Positions 1 to 9,381 of a stretch of DNA of 64,000 nucleotides are shown here, in pieces. The translations under genes were made by a program, and so were the position numbers. Origin of the DNA: Novosphingobium ovatum (GTDB lineage Bacteria > Pseudomonadota > Alphaproteobacteria > Sphingomonadales > Sphingomonadaceae); NCBI RefSeq assembly GCF_009909235.1, contig NZ_JAAAPO010000003.1:310001-374000 (forward strand). Direction: 5' to 3'. Under the pieces are notes generated by a model, which made no database searches, had not been told where the DNA came from, and saw nothing but the letters and a program-made list of their open reading frames with translations. Every line of letters begins with the position of its first letter. Position 1 is the first letter of the stretch.

Positions 1-48
1 TGAGACATGTGCGCCGCCCCGGTGTGGGCGGCGCGGGAGAGCAAAGCC

Positions 49-972
49 ATGAGTCAGATCGAACGCTTCTCTACCGCCGATGTGGCCGATTGTGATCGGC
101 TGGATTTCTGGAACCGGTTGACCGACCAGACCTATCCGGGGACGCTGGTCGACCGGCGGCACGCCCATTTCGAGGCCGAGATGCTGCGCTGGACGCTGGG
201 GGATCTGACGATGATCCGCCCGCGTTCGCGCAGCTCGCTGGTGACGCGCCGCCCGACCGGAGAGCGCAGCGAGCGGGTGGTGTTGCATTTCCAGCATTCC
301 GGCCGGTCGCGCCATGAACAGTTTGGCCGTGCGGCCGAATTGAATGTGGGCGATTTTGTCCTGTCCAGCGCGGACGAGCCCTATCGCATCGACCTGCTGG
401 ACCACGAATTCCTGGTGGTGGAATTTCCGCGCGCCGGGCTGGCCGCGCGCCTGCCCAAGCTGGACGATGTGATGTCGCGCCGCATTCCGGGCAATGCGCC
501 TTCCAGCCGGATGCTGCACAGTTTCATCCTGTCACTGTGGCAACAGGGCAACCAGACCCAGGCCGACCCCGAATGGCAGGCGGGCGTGTGCAATGTGTTT
601 CTGGATCTGGTGTCGCTGGCGGTGCGGGGGATGGAGATGCACCAGCCCACCGCCGCCGCGCTGGGCCAGCGGGTGTTGCGCGTGATCGAGACGAAGCTGC
701 ATGACCCCACGCTGGGCACCGCCGAACTGGCCGCCGAGGCGGGGGTGTCGGTGCGCACGATCCAGAACCTGTTTGCCGGCATGGGCACCACGCCCAGCGC
801 GTTCATCCTCTCGCGCCGGTTGGAACGCGCGGCCGAGATGCTGGTGGTCAATCCGGTGGCCAGCGTGACGGCCATCGCCTTTGATCTGGGTTTTTCCGAT
901 AGCGGGTATTTTGCGCGCTGTTTCCGTCAGCACTTTGGCCTGACGCCTACCCAATATCGCGCGCAGCACTGA
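49..972 (+). CDS. AraC-family transcriptional regulator
   Basis: A 307-residue regulator. The first ~190 residues resemble the AraC_binding_2 ligand domain found in regulators of aromatic or amine catabolism (FeaR/NtpR-like). The last ~100 residues hold two helix-turn-helix motifs, including TAELAAEAGVSVRTIQNLF and the usual AraC signature near DLGFSDSGYFARCFRQHFG. I chose the ATG at 49 because GGGAGAG lies 8 bases upstream; a start at 7 would add 14 residues without support. It ends 300 bases before the TonB receptor, with a terminator between them, so it is probably a separate transcript that controls the downstream catabolic array. The target genes are inference. Confidence 0.85.
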   Translation: MSQIERFSTADVADCDRLDFWNRLTDQTYPGTLVDRRHAHFEAEMLRWTLGDLTMIRPRSRSSLVTRRPTGERSERVVLHFQHSGRSRHEQFGRAAELNVGDFVLSSADEPYRIDLLDHEFLVVEFPRAGLAARLPKLDDVMSRRIPGNAPSSRMLHSFILSLWQQGNQTQADPEWQAGVCNVFLDLVSLAVRGMEMHQPTAAALGQRVLRVIETKLHDPTLGTAELAAEAGVSVRTIQNLFAGMGTTPSAFILSRRLERAAEMLVVNPVASVTAIAFDLGFSDSGYFARCFRQHFGLTPTQYRAQH

Positions 973-1036
973 TGTAAACGCATCCTTATTGTCGTCATTG
1001 ACAACAAAATACGTGCCGGTTTGTCCGGCGATTGCC

Positions 1037-1074
1037 AACAGGGCGCCGGTGTCAACGCATCGGCGCCCTGTTTT
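1037..1074 (+). terminator. Rho-independent terminator after the AraC gene
   Basis: A 12-bp perfect stem (AACAGGGCGCCG with CGGCGCCCTGTT) closes a 12-base loop and runs into TTTT. It lies 65 bases after the AraC-gene stop codon. The rest of 973-1270 is AT-richer upstream sequence for the receptor gene, with no further gene seen. Confidence 0.75.
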
Positions 1075-1270
1075 CATGGTCACAGCACTGTGGCCAGATT
1101 GCAGCATTGCCGCAGCAAATTCCATGCTGTGAAATATTGACGCGCCGTTTGCGCCTGTGTCCCACCCGCTTGCGCGCCAGTCCAAGCGGCGGGCCATTGC
1201 TCTCCGCTAACACCTGAAAAATCAGACGACACCGGCCCAACGCCGGGTGAATCGGAGAGGGAGAGTAAGA

Positions 1271-3838
1271 ATGAGGACAAAGATTCTCGCTGCCACGGCC
1301 ATGTCGGTGCTGTTCGCCAGCCCCGCCTTTGCGCAGGCGCAGGGCGGCGCGCCGGCCCCGGCACAAGGTGGCATCGCCGAAATCGTCGTGACCGCGCAAA
1401 AGCGTGCGGAAAGCGTGCAGAACGTGCCCATCGCCATTTCGGCCTTTACCGCTACGGCGTTGAAAGAACGCGCTGTTTCGGACGTGTCGGCACTGTCGGG
1501 CATTTCGCCCAATGTGACGCTGGACGCCTCGACGCCGTTCTCGGGCTCGACCGCGGTGCTGGGCGCCTCGATCCGTGGCGTGGGTTCTGCCGACTTTGCC
1601 TTCAACATCGACCCGGCGGTGGGCGTCTATCTGGATGGCGTCTATCTGGCCCGTTCGGTCGGCGCCAACCAGGACCTGCTGGACGTCGAGCGCATCGAAG
1701 TGCTGAAGGGCCCGCAGGGCACGCTGTTTGGCCGTAACACCATCGGTGGCGCGATCAGCATCGTCACGCATGAGCCGGGCAAGGAATTCAAGTTCCAGGG
1801 CGATGTCACCACCGGTTCGTTCCACCGCCTGCAGGCGCGCGGCATGATCGACATGCCGATCAACGACCAGCTCAGCTCGTCGGTGACCTTTGGCATCATG
1901 AACCGTGACGGCTATCAGCACCGCATTCCGTTCCGCAGTGCGACGCCCTATGTGACGGATGGCTTTACCTCTTTCCCGGCGGCCGGTTATTCGACCGGGT
2001 CGAACACGCAGGGCGGTGACAACAGCTGGTCGCTGCGTGGCAAGTTGAAGTGGGATAATGGCAACGGGCTGAAGGCGACCTTTACCGCCGACTATACCCA
2101 TGTGAACCAGGATTCGACCCCGAACACCGTTCTGGCGACCACCGAAGGCGTTGCCGGGCCTTTTGCCGGTCTGGCTGCCAACAACATTCCGGGCACGGCG
2201 CTGGATGTGACCACCGGCTCGTCGGGCTGGCTGTTTGCGGGCCTGTACAACTTCTGTATTTCGGCCACGCCCTCGCAGATCGCGGCGCGCAACGCCGGCA
2301 ATCTGTGCGGCCCGCGCAGCAGCGTCAACGGCTTTGGCACGCTGGGCGCGCTGGGCGGTGCGACCAACCGTCTGCCGTATAACATGTCGAACGCCTCGAC
2401 CGGCAATATCGACACCACCTATGCCAACGGCAACAACTTCTCGCGCCTGAATCAGTGGGGTCTCTCGCTGGTGCTCGAAGGTGATGTCGGCATCGGCACG
2501 CTCAAGTCGATCAGCTCCTACCGCAAGGTGGACTTTGCCGCTGGCGTCGACCTCGACGGTTCGCCGCTCGAGATGCTGCAGACCAGCTTCCTGGTCAGCC
2601 AGTATCAGATGAGCGAGGAGCTGCAGCTGACCGGCACCGCGATGGACGGTCGCCTGAAATATGTGCTGGGCGCCTATGGCTTCAAGGAAGCGGGCGATCT
2701 GCATGACTATGTGACCTTTGCCGAGGGCCTGTTGCAGGTTGATGGTCCGGGCCGCGTCAAGACGGTGAACTATGCCGGTTACGGCCAGCTGGACTTCAAG
2801 GTCAGCGATCTGCTCAGCCTGACGCTGGGTGGCCGCTATACCCATGAAGACAAGGAATATTACGGCTTCCAGTCGGACGTGAACGGCTTCAACTACAAGC
2901 TGTTCAACTGTATGCCGGTGTCGGCCGCCTGCGCCTCGGCGCTGGGCTTCCCGAACCCGTCCTACTCGCTGTTCGATTATTACCCGACCACGCCCACCGC
3001 GCAGTCGTTCAACAACTTCAGCCCCAAGGCTGGCATCCAGTTGCGCCCCGCCCGCGATGTGATGATCTATGGCTCGTGGTCGCGCGGCTACAAGACCGGT
3101 GGCTGGACGACCCGTCTGTCGAACCCGCTGCCTCTGGCGCCCACCTTTGGCCCTGAACACGCCGAAACCTGGGAGCTGGGCATCAAGTCGACGCTGTTGA
3201 ACCGCAAGTTGCAGATCAACGCGGCGATCTTCTCGACCAAGTATGACGGCATCCAGTTGAACCAGCAGCAGGGCGTCTCGCCGACGGTGGCCAACCTGGG
3301 CGACGCCAGCATCAAGGGCGCCGAACTGGAAGTGACCGCCGCCCCTGGTGGTGGCTTCACCATCCAGGGCAGCATCGCCTATCTGGACGCGCATTACACC
3401 TATATCTGCGGTCAGAGCGGCCTGCGCGCCTCGTGCAACAACAACACCGCGTTTGTGGCCAGCAACCCGTTGCAGGCCGGTATCGCGGTCGGTTCGGACC
3501 TGCCCAAGGCACCGCATTGGAAAATCAACGTTTCGCCGCGCTACGAAGTGCCGGTGGGCGATGGCAAGGTGGTGTTCCTGGCTGACTGGACCCACACCAG
3601 CGAGATGCGCAACGACACCGAAGGCACTTTCCTGCTGAACCGCAAGGCGACCGATATCATCAACGCCTCGGTCACGTGGAAGGCGCCGGGCGGCCGTTAT
3701 GACATCACCGTGGGCGGCACCAACCTGACCAACGAGCGTTACCTCGTCACGGGTCAGGCGCAGGTGGCCGGCGGCCAGATCTACGGCACCTACAGCCGTC
3801 CGGCCGAATGGTATGCCCGCATCGGCGTCAAGTTCTAA
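1271..3838 (+). CDS. TonB-dependent outer-membrane receptor
   Basis: An 855-residue outer-membrane transporter. It has a signal peptide (MRTKILAATAMSVLFASPAFA), then a TonB box (EIVVTAQKR), a plug domain with the conserved GPQGTLFGRNTIGG stretch near residue 155, and a 22-strand-type barrel ending in phenylalanine (RIGVKF). The ATG follows GGAGAGGGAGAG. It belongs to the large sphingomonad group of TonB receptors that often sit beside aromatic catabolism genes. As the first gene of the array it is the likely uptake gate for the substrate of the downstream oxygenases. Substrate specificity cannot be read from sequence. Length and motifs are intact. Confidence 0.93.
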   Translation: MRTKILAATAMSVLFASPAFAQAQGGAPAPAQGGIAEIVVTAQKRAESVQNVPIAISAFTATALKERAVSDVSALSGISPNVTLDASTPFSGSTAVLGASIRGVGSADFAFNIDPAVGVYLDGVYLARSVGANQDLLDVERIEVLKGPQGTLFGRNTIGGAISIVTHEPGKEFKFQGDVTTGSFHRLQARGMIDMPINDQLSSSVTFGIMNRDGYQHRIPFRSATPYVTDGFTSFPAAGYSTGSNTQGGDNSWSLRGKLKWDNGNGLKATFTADYTHVNQDSTPNTVLATTEGVAGPFAGLAANNIPGTALDVTTGSSGWLFAGLYNFCISATPSQIAARNAGNLCGPRSSVNGFGTLGALGGATNRLPYNMSNASTGNIDTTYANGNNFSRLNQWGLSLVLEGDVGIGTLKSISSYRKVDFAAGVDLDGSPLEMLQTSFLVSQYQMSEELQLTGTAMDGRLKYVLGAYGFKEAGDLHDYVTFAEGLLQVDGPGRVKTVNYAGYGQLDFKVSDLLSLTLGGRYTHEDKEYYGFQSDVNGFNYKLFNCMPVSAACASALGFPNPSYSLFDYYPTTPTAQSFNNFSPKAGIQLRPARDVMIYGSWSRGYKTGGWTTRLSNPLPLAPTFGPEHAETWELGIKSTLLNRKLQINAAIFSTKYDGIQLNQQQGVSPTVANLGDASIKGAELEVTAAPGGGFTIQGSIAYLDAHYTYICGQSGLRASCNNNTAFVASNPLQAGIAVGSDLPKAPHWKINVSPRYEVPVGDGKVVFLADWTHTSEMRNDTEGTFLLNRKATDIINASVTWKAPGGRYDITVGGTNLTNERYLVTGQAQVAGGQIYGTYSRPAEWYARIGVKF

Positions 3839-3850
3839 GAACCCTGCCTG

Positions 3851-3896
3851 AACCGGGGCGGCCTGACGGGTCCGTCGCGCCCCGGTTCCCTTTTTC
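3851..3896 (+). terminator. Rho-independent terminator after the TonB receptor
   Basis: A 10-bp stem (AACCGGGGCG with CGCCCCGGTT) is followed by CCCTTTTTCC. It lies 12 bases after the receptor stop and 24 bases before the cupin gene, so it may attenuate rather than fully separate the receptor from the array. Confidence 0.7.
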
Positions 3897-3919
3897 CTGA
3901 CATTTGCGTGGAGGCCATG

Positions 3920-4453
3920 ATGCCCGAAACCGCCCATTCCGAATTCTGGAAGGATATCAAGCCGGTCGAGAAGGTGTTCCGCGAGGGCGCTTTGCCCGAA
4001 GTGTACCACCACAAGATCGCCGAGGGCGACCCGCGCTATTGGGTGCCGATCTCCGAGACCGTCTCGTCCAAGCCTGTGTGGATCAGCCCGGCCAAGAACA
4101 TGTGGGCCGACGTGCTGATGTGCACCGGTCCCGGCATCGTCAACCGCCACTATCACCCACACCCGATCTGGGCCTACACCATCAGCGGCAAGTGGGCCTA
4201 TCTGGAGCATGACTGGACCGCGACCGCAGGCGATTTCATCTATGAAACGCCTGGCGAGAGCCACACGCTGGTCTGCTATGACCATCCCGATCCGATGAAG
4301 GTGTTCTTTGTCGTGTCCGGCCCGCTGATGTGGCTGGACGAGGATGGCAACACCACCGGCCATTACGATGTGTTCGATTATATCGCCGCCGCCCGCGCGC
4401 ATTATGACGCGGTGGGTATCGGGGCGGATTATGTCGATACGCTGATCCGTTAA
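3920..4453 (+). CDS. cupin, 2,4'-dihydroxyacetophenone dioxygenase-like
   Basis: A 177-residue single-domain cupin. The metal-site region reads RHYHPHPIWAY ... PGESHTLV, giving the expected histidines of the two cupin motifs. It resembles 2,4'-dihydroxyacetophenone dioxygenase (DAD), an Fe(II) enzyme that splits an aryl ketone side chain into a benzoate and a shorter acid. I chose the second of two adjacent ATG codons because GGAGG lies 5 bases before it; the first would leave only 2. It starts the Rieske/flavocytochrome gene run and has a paralogue at 9382 sharing DWTAT and PGESHTLV. The family is clear. A side-chain-cleaving role is inference; other cupin chemistry is possible. Confidence 0.75.
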   Translation: MPETAHSEFWKDIKPVEKVFREGALPEVYHHKIAEGDPRYWVPISETVSSKPVWISPAKNMWADVLMCTGPGIVNRHYHPHPIWAYTISGKWAYLEHDWTATAGDFIYETPGESHTLVCYDHPDPMKVFFVVSGPLMWLDEDGNTTGHYDVFDYIAAARAHYDAVGIGADYVDTLIR

Positions 4454-4477
4454 GCACTGACAGGAAAGGGCGCGATC

Positions 4478-5584
4478 ATGGAGAGCTCGCACACGCCCCG
4501 CCTGACTGCCGCCGCAACGCCGGGGCGCTATTTGCGCAATGCGTGGTATGTGGCTGGTTGGGCATCGGATCTGGGCAATGATCCGTGGTCGCGCATTTTT
4601 CTGGAAGAGCCGGTGGCCCTGTTCCGCGATGCGGAGGGGGTGGCCCATGCGGTCGAGGGGCGCTGTCCGCACCGTTTTGCAGCCCTTGGGCGCGGGCGGG
4701 TGGTCGATGGGGCGCTGGAATGCCCCTATCATGGGCTGCGCTTTGACGGGCGGGGGGCCTGTGTCCACAACCCGCAGGGCGAAGGGCGGCTGCCGCACAC
4801 CGGCTTGCGGTCCTATCCGCTGGTCGAGGCGCACGCGCTGTTGTGGATCTGGATGGGGGCGGCCGATCGCGCCGATCCGGCGCTGATCCCTGATTTTTCA
4901 TGGCTGAATGACCCGCGCTGGGCGGTGGTGCGTGGCGCCACCCTGGCCGAAGGGCATTACGAGCTGTACACCGACAACATTCTGGACCTGTCCCACGCCA
5001 ATTTCGTCCATCCGGCGTTGGTGGCCGATGCCTTTACCACCGGACAGCGGCGGTTCTGGCAGGAGGACGGCCAGGTGCATTCCGAATATGTCCAGCATAA
5101 CGCGCCGCTCTCGGTGGGGTTGGCCCCGCTGTTTGACGCGGCCGGGCACGACATGGATTTCTATGGCCATGTCGAATGGCAGGCGCCGGCGGTCTTGTTC
5201 TTTGACTATCGCGCCGGGCGGCCGGGGACCCCGCGTGAGGACTGCCGTTCGCTGCCTTCGTTGCACGCGTTCACGCCCGCCACGGGTGATGAGACGCATT
5301 ACATCTGGGCCACCGCGCGCGACTTTGCCGTGGACAACGCCGAGGTGAGCGCGGGCATGCTGGGCGCGTTGAAATACGCCTTTGAGGAAGAGGATCTGCC
5401 CATGATCCGCGAATGCCACCGCCTGATGAAGGGGCAGGATTTCTGGGCATTGCGGCCTTTGGTGCTGGAAGGCGATGGCGGTGGCGTGCGCGCCCGCCGT
5501 GCCTTGCAGCGCCTGATCGAGGCCGAGAACAACGATAACACGGCCGGAGCCGACCTCGCTTTGGCCGGACAACAGGAGGGTTAG
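4478..5584 (+). CDS. Rieske non-heme iron oxygenase, VanA-like
   Basis: A 368-residue oxygenase subunit of the vanillate O-demethylase/phenoxybenzoate dioxygenase group. The N-terminal Rieske domain has RCPHR near residue 62 and CPYHG about 18 residues later, the [2Fe-2S] ligands. The catalytic domain has the DNILDLSHANFVHP motif (Asn/Asp/His/His, mononuclear iron) near residue 165. It follows the cupin by 24 bases and is followed by the cytochrome gene 1 base after its stop. No ferredoxin reductase is nearby, so electrons must come from elsewhere. O-demethylation or aromatic hydroxylation are both possible. Confidence 0.85.
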   Translation: MESSHTPRLTAAATPGRYLRNAWYVAGWASDLGNDPWSRIFLEEPVALFRDAEGVAHAVEGRCPHRFAALGRGRVVDGALECPYHGLRFDGRGACVHNPQGEGRLPHTGLRSYPLVEAHALLWIWMGAADRADPALIPDFSWLNDPRWAVVRGATLAEGHYELYTDNILDLSHANFVHPALVADAFTTGQRRFWQEDGQVHSEYVQHNAPLSVGLAPLFDAAGHDMDFYGHVEWQAPAVLFFDYRAGRPGTPREDCRSLPSLHAFTPATGDETHYIWATARDFAVDNAEVSAGMLGALKYAFEEEDLPMIRECHRLMKGQDFWALRPLVLEGDGGGVRARRALQRLIEAENNDNTAGADLALAGQQEG

Positions 5585-5585
5585 C

Positions 5586-5924
5586 ATGAGGAAGAGCGCG
5601 TGTGTCGCGCTGGGGCTGGGCGGGGCGGTGATCGCCGCGCTGGCCGCTGGCAGCGCTATGGCCGGGCAGGAGTTGGGGCAGCCGCTGCCGCAACGCGCGC
5701 CTGAAAAGGTGTATGCCAGCGTCTGCGGCTATTGCCACGGCACCAATGTCGGCCCGATCATTCTGGGCCGCAAACTGGCCCCCGCGCTGATCAAGACGAT
5801 GGTGCGCAGCGGGATGAACGGGATGCCCTCGTTCCGCCCCAGCGAGATCAGCGATGCTGAACTGAATGATCTGGCCGTCTGGATTGAAAAGTCCAAGGCC
5901 AACCCGAAGGAGAAGGGCAAGTGA
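5586..5924 (+). CDS. c-type cytochrome, electron acceptor of the adjacent flavoprotein
   Basis: A 112-residue periplasmic monohaem cytochrome. It has an N-terminal signal peptide ending near SAMA, haem-binding CGYCH at about residue 49, and a likely axial methionine in NGMPSF. Its stop codon overlaps the GTG start of the flavoprotein (GTGA), so the two are translationally coupled. The pair has the arrangement of 4-cresol methylhydroxylase (PchC/PchF) and eugenol hydroxylase. The small size and position argue that this is the cytochrome subunit of that flavocytochrome. Confidence 0.85.
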   Translation: MRKSACVALGLGGAVIAALAAGSAMAGQELGQPLPQRAPEKVYASVCGYCHGTNVGPIILGRKLAPALIKTMVRSGMNGMPSFRPSEISDAELNDLAVWIEKSKANPKEKGK

Positions 5925-7552
5925 GCGGGATCGCAATGGACCGTCGCGGCCTGTTGGGCGCGGGTGTGATGGGCGCGGCGGCGGTGGCCGGCACGGCAAT
6001 GGCCGGCCCCACTGGTGAGGGCGCGATGCTGGCGCCGGGCGTCTCGCGCGGGGATCTGGCGGGCGCGCTCAAGGCGATGCGCGCCGTGGTGGGCGACCAA
6101 TGGGTGTCGGGCGATGCGATGGCCGTCCTGCCCTATGCCAAGAATTACCTGCCCGACCCCAGCGGCCGTCACCGTCCGGTGGGCGCGGTGTGCCCCGCCA
6201 GTGTTGAGGAAGTACAGGCGATCCTGAAAATCGCCAACCAGTACCGCCAGCCCGTCTGGCCGGTCTCCACCGGAAAGAACATGGGCTATGGCATGACCAG
6301 CACGGCGATGCCGGGGCAGGTGGTGCTGGACCTCAAACGGATGAACCGCATCCTGAACGTCGACCCCGAGCTGTGCACCGCGCTGGTCGAGCCGGGCGTG
6401 ACGTACCAGCAGTTGAAAGACTATCTGGACGAGCACAACATCCCGCTGTGGATCGACGTGCCCACCGTTGGCCCGATCGTTTCGCCGGTGGGCAACACGC
6501 TGGACCGGGGCGTGGGCTATACGCCATATGGTGAGCATTTCATGGTCCAGTGCGGCATGGAAGTCGTTCTGGCCAATGGCGAAATCCTGAAAACGGGCAT
6601 GGGCAGCACCAAGAATCCCAGCGCGTGGCAGGCCTTCAAATGGGGCTATGGTCCCTATCTGGACGGCATCTTCACCCAGTCGAATTTCGGCGTGGTGACC
6701 AAGATGGGCATGTGGCTGATGCCCAAGCCGCCGGTCTACAAACCCATGGTCGTGCGCCACAAGAAGGTCGAGGATCTGCCCCGCATCGTCGAGGCGATGC
6801 GCCCGATGCGGATCAACAACATCATCCCCAACGTGGTGCTGATGATGTCGGCGGCGTACCAGTTGGCGATGTTCCACCGCCGGAGTGAGGTGACGCAAAG
6901 CACCGCGCCCGTCTCGGACGCTGAAGTGGCCAAATTTGCCGCCGCGCATGATCTGGGCATGTGGAACACCTATTTCGCGCTGTACGGCACCGAAGGCATG
7001 ATCGCCGAAAGCGAGAAGATCGTGCGCGGCGCCTTTGCCGCCATCGACGGCGAGGTGATGACGCAGGAGCAGATGCACGACAACCCGTGGTTCCACCACC
7101 ACGCCACGCTGATGCAGGGCGGCCTTAGCCTGGAGGAAATCGGGTTGGCCAGGTGGAAGGGCAATGGCGGCGGTCTGGCGTGGTTCGCCCCTGTGGCCCC
7201 GGCCAAGGGCAGCGAGACTCAGGGCCAGATCGCATTGGCCAAGCAGATTCTGGGCAAATACGGGTTCGATTACACCAGCGCCTTTGCCATCGGCAGCCGC
7301 GAGTTGCACCACATCATCGCGCTGTTGTTCGACAAGTCCGACCCCGAGGAAGAGAAGCGCGCCGATGCCTGTTACCGCGAATTGGTGACCGGCTTTGGCG
7401 ATCAGGGCTGGGCTTCGTACCGCACGGGCGTGCATGCGATGGATCTGGTGGCGCAGCAATATGGCGCGACCAACCGCGCGGTGAATGACGCGATCAAGGC
7501 GGCGCTGGACCCCAACCACATCCTTGCCCCCGGCAAGTCGGGGATCGCCTGA
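5921..7552 (+). CDS. FAD-linked oxidase/dehydrogenase of the VAO/PCMH family
   Basis: A 543-residue flavoprotein related to 4-cresol methylhydroxylase flavoprotein, eugenol hydroxylase and vanillyl-alcohol oxidase. The FAD-binding half includes STGKNMGYG near residue 115 and the C-terminal part contains the RTGVHAMDLVAQQY region. These enzymes oxidise para-alkyl phenols through quinone methides. The N-terminus has a twin-arginine-like leader (DRRGLLGAG ... AMA), consistent with folded export beside its cytochrome. It starts at a GTG overlapping the cytochrome stop and ends by TGATG overlap with the next gene. The substrate is unknown; a 4-alkyl or 4-allyl phenol is the best guess. Confidence 0.85.
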   Translation: MSGIAMDRRGLLGAGVMGAAAVAGTAMAGPTGEGAMLAPGVSRGDLAGALKAMRAVVGDQWVSGDAMAVLPYAKNYLPDPSGRHRPVGAVCPASVEEVQAILKIANQYRQPVWPVSTGKNMGYGMTSTAMPGQVVLDLKRMNRILNVDPELCTALVEPGVTYQQLKDYLDEHNIPLWIDVPTVGPIVSPVGNTLDRGVGYTPYGEHFMVQCGMEVVLANGEILKTGMGSTKNPSAWQAFKWGYGPYLDGIFTQSNFGVVTKMGMWLMPKPPVYKPMVVRHKKVEDLPRIVEAMRPMRINNIIPNVVLMMSAAYQLAMFHRRSEVTQSTAPVSDAEVAKFAAAHDLGMWNTYFALYGTEGMIAESEKIVRGAFAAIDGEVMTQEQMHDNPWFHHHATLMQGGLSLEEIGLARWKGNGGGLAWFAPVAPAKGSETQGQIALAKQILGKYGFDYTSAFAIGSRELHHIIALLFDKSDPEEEKRADACYRELVTGFGDQGWASYRTGVHAMDLVAQQYGATNRAVNDAIKAALDPNHILAPGKSGIA

Positions 7553-8481
7553 TGCGCGCGCGCTGGTGGATGGCCGCGGCGGCGGCGGTGCTGGCGGGGA
7601 TGCCGGTGGGCGGGGCGCTGGCCCAGCCCGCCCCGGCGGCCACCGTCGCCGCCCCGGTGCAGGCGCCGCTCAAGGTGGAGGTGCTGCGCACCTCGGCCGG
7701 CTCGCTCTATGCCAATATCGCGCTGATTTCGGGCGAAAGGGACGCGGTGCTGGTCGATGCGCCCTTCACCATGGCCGATGCGCATCGGGTGGTGGCCATG
7801 GTGCTGGACAGTGGCAAGCACCTGACTCACGTGTTTGTCACGCACGACCACCCGGACCATTTCTTTGCGATGGAGGTGATCCGGCAGGCGTTCCCCGATG
7901 TGCAGATCGTGGCCCATCCCGTGGTCGTGGCCGATATCTGGAAATCACTGCCGTACAAGGTCAAGCGCTGGAGCCCGATGCTGGGCCCCAACGGCCCGCG
8001 CAGCCCCAGCGCGCCCGCCGCGTTGACCAGCGACACGATCCTGCTGGAGGGGCGTGAGTTGAAAGTGATCGGCCCGATGGCGGGCGATCACACCCACGCC
8101 ACCGCGCTGTGGGCGCCTTCGATCAAGGCGCTGTTTGCCGGCGATCTGGTGTATAACCAGATGTATTTGTGGATGGGCGAACACAGCGCCGCCGACATCG
8201 CCGCATGGGGCCGATCATTGGACCAACTGGCCGCGTTGCAGCCTGACATGGTGGTGGCCGGTCATGCCAAGCCGGGGTTGGCCAATGACATTTCGGGCCT
8301 GAATTTCAGCCGCGCCTATATCGCGGCGTGGCCGGGGCTGGTGGCCAAATCGCGCAATTCGGCCGAACTGCGCGCGGCGGTGGCCAAACAATTCCCTGAT
8401 GCGATCGATATTCTGGGCGACTTCCTGCTGGGCAATTCGTCGCGCGTGGCCAAGGGCGAAACGCCGCCTTGGGCTGAATAA
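7552..8481 (+). CDS. secreted metallo-beta-lactamase-fold hydrolase
   Basis: A 309-residue protein with an N-terminal signal peptide ending near GALAQ. The MBL-fold zinc motif THDHPDHF (HxHxDH) is near residue 100, followed by downstream metal ligands in GDHTH, AGDLVY and AGHAKP. The start overlaps the flavoprotein stop (TGATG), placing it in the same transcript. The signal peptide puts it in the periplasm with the flavocytochrome. It may hydrolyse an ester, lactone or thioester intermediate. No specific substrate can be assigned. Confidence 0.75.
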   Translation: MRARWWMAAAAAVLAGMPVGGALAQPAPAATVAAPVQAPLKVEVLRTSAGSLYANIALISGERDAVLVDAPFTMADAHRVVAMVLDSGKHLTHVFVTHDHPDHFFAMEVIRQAFPDVQIVAHPVVVADIWKSLPYKVKRWSPMLGPNGPRSPSAPAALTSDTILLEGRELKVIGPMAGDHTHATALWAPSIKALFAGDLVYNQMYLWMGEHSAADIAAWGRSLDQLAALQPDMVVAGHAKPGLANDISGLNFSRAYIAAWPGLVAKSRNSAELRAAVAKQFPDAIDILGDFLLGNSSRVAKGETPPWAE

Positions 8482-8506
8482 GCCATAACATAGAGGATGT
8501 TGAGAG

Positions 8507-9262
8507 ATGATGCGCAGGTTTGAGGGCAAGGCCGTGCTGATCACGGGCGGCGCGACGGGCATCGGCCGGGCAACCGCCATCGCCTTTGCCGATGAGGGCG
8601 CGGCGGTGATGATCGGCGATGTGGACCCCCGCGCCGAGGAAACGGTGCAGATGATCCTGTCGGCCGGTGGGCAGGCCGCGTTCCGCCACACTGATGTGCG
8701 TGACCCGGCGGCGCTGGACGCGCTGGTGGCCGATTGCGTCGAACGCTTTGGACGGATGGATTGCGCGTTCAACAACGCGGGCGTGCTGCCGCCCCAGCGC
8801 CCCATCCACGAGGTGACGCAGGACGAGCTGGATCTGGCGATTGATGTTGATTTCAAGGGCGTGTTTTACGCCATGCAGGCCGAAATCCGCCACTTCCTGA
8901 CCGTGGGCGGCGGGGCCATTGTCAACACCGCCAGCGTTGGCGCGCTGATCGCGGACCCGAACATGAGCGCCTATTGCGCGATGAAACACGCGGTCGCCGG
9001 CCTGACCAAGGCGGCGGCGGTGGAATATGCGCAAAAGGGTATCCGCACCAATTGCATCGCGCCCGGCTTTGTCGTGACACCTATGACGCAGCATTGGGCC
9101 GACAGCAACGAATTCACCAGCATGTTCTTTGCCAACAACATCTCTGGCCGCGCCGCGCAGCCGCAAGAGATGGCGGGGACCGTGCTGCATCTGTGTTCGG
9201 ACGGGGCCAGCTTTGTCAACGGCGCGACTTTCGTGATCGATGGCGGGCAGACCGCGCACTGA
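8507..9262 (+). CDS. short-chain dehydrogenase/reductase (SDR)
   Basis: A 251-residue classical SDR. The nucleotide-binding motif is TGGATGIG near residue 13, NNAG follows near residue 88, and the catalytic tetrad includes the Ser of NTASVG and YCAMK. It ends FVIDGGQTAH, typical of the family. It is probably an NAD-dependent alcohol or ketone oxidoreductase in the phenolic side-chain pathway. It follows the MBL gene by 25 bases in the same direction. Two ATG codons stand in tandem; the first is used here. Confidence 0.82.
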   Translation: MMRRFEGKAVLITGGATGIGRATAIAFADEGAAVMIGDVDPRAEETVQMILSAGGQAAFRHTDVRDPAALDALVADCVERFGRMDCAFNNAGVLPPQRPIHEVTQDELDLAIDVDFKGVFYAMQAEIRHFLTVGGGAIVNTASVGALIADPNMSAYCAMKHAVAGLTKAAAVEYAQKGIRTNCIAPGFVVTPMTQHWADSNEFTSMFFANNISGRAAQPQEMAGTVLHLCSDGASFVNGATFVIDGGQTAH

Positions 9263-9381
9263 GACCCCTGATCGGCGCTTGCCAAGTGCCCGATCCCATA
9301 TATGTATTACTGACAGATTCATGACGCCGCGCCTCACACCCATTCCGCGCGGCAAAGCACTGAACAAATGGAGAGAATGTC

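Noticed and set aside
1052..4834. 1260-codon open frame on the minus strand across the TonB receptor and cupin genes
   Set aside because: It is an antisense shadow produced by GC-rich codons; the plus-strand genes have family motifs, signal peptide and ribosome sites, while this frame shows no domain.
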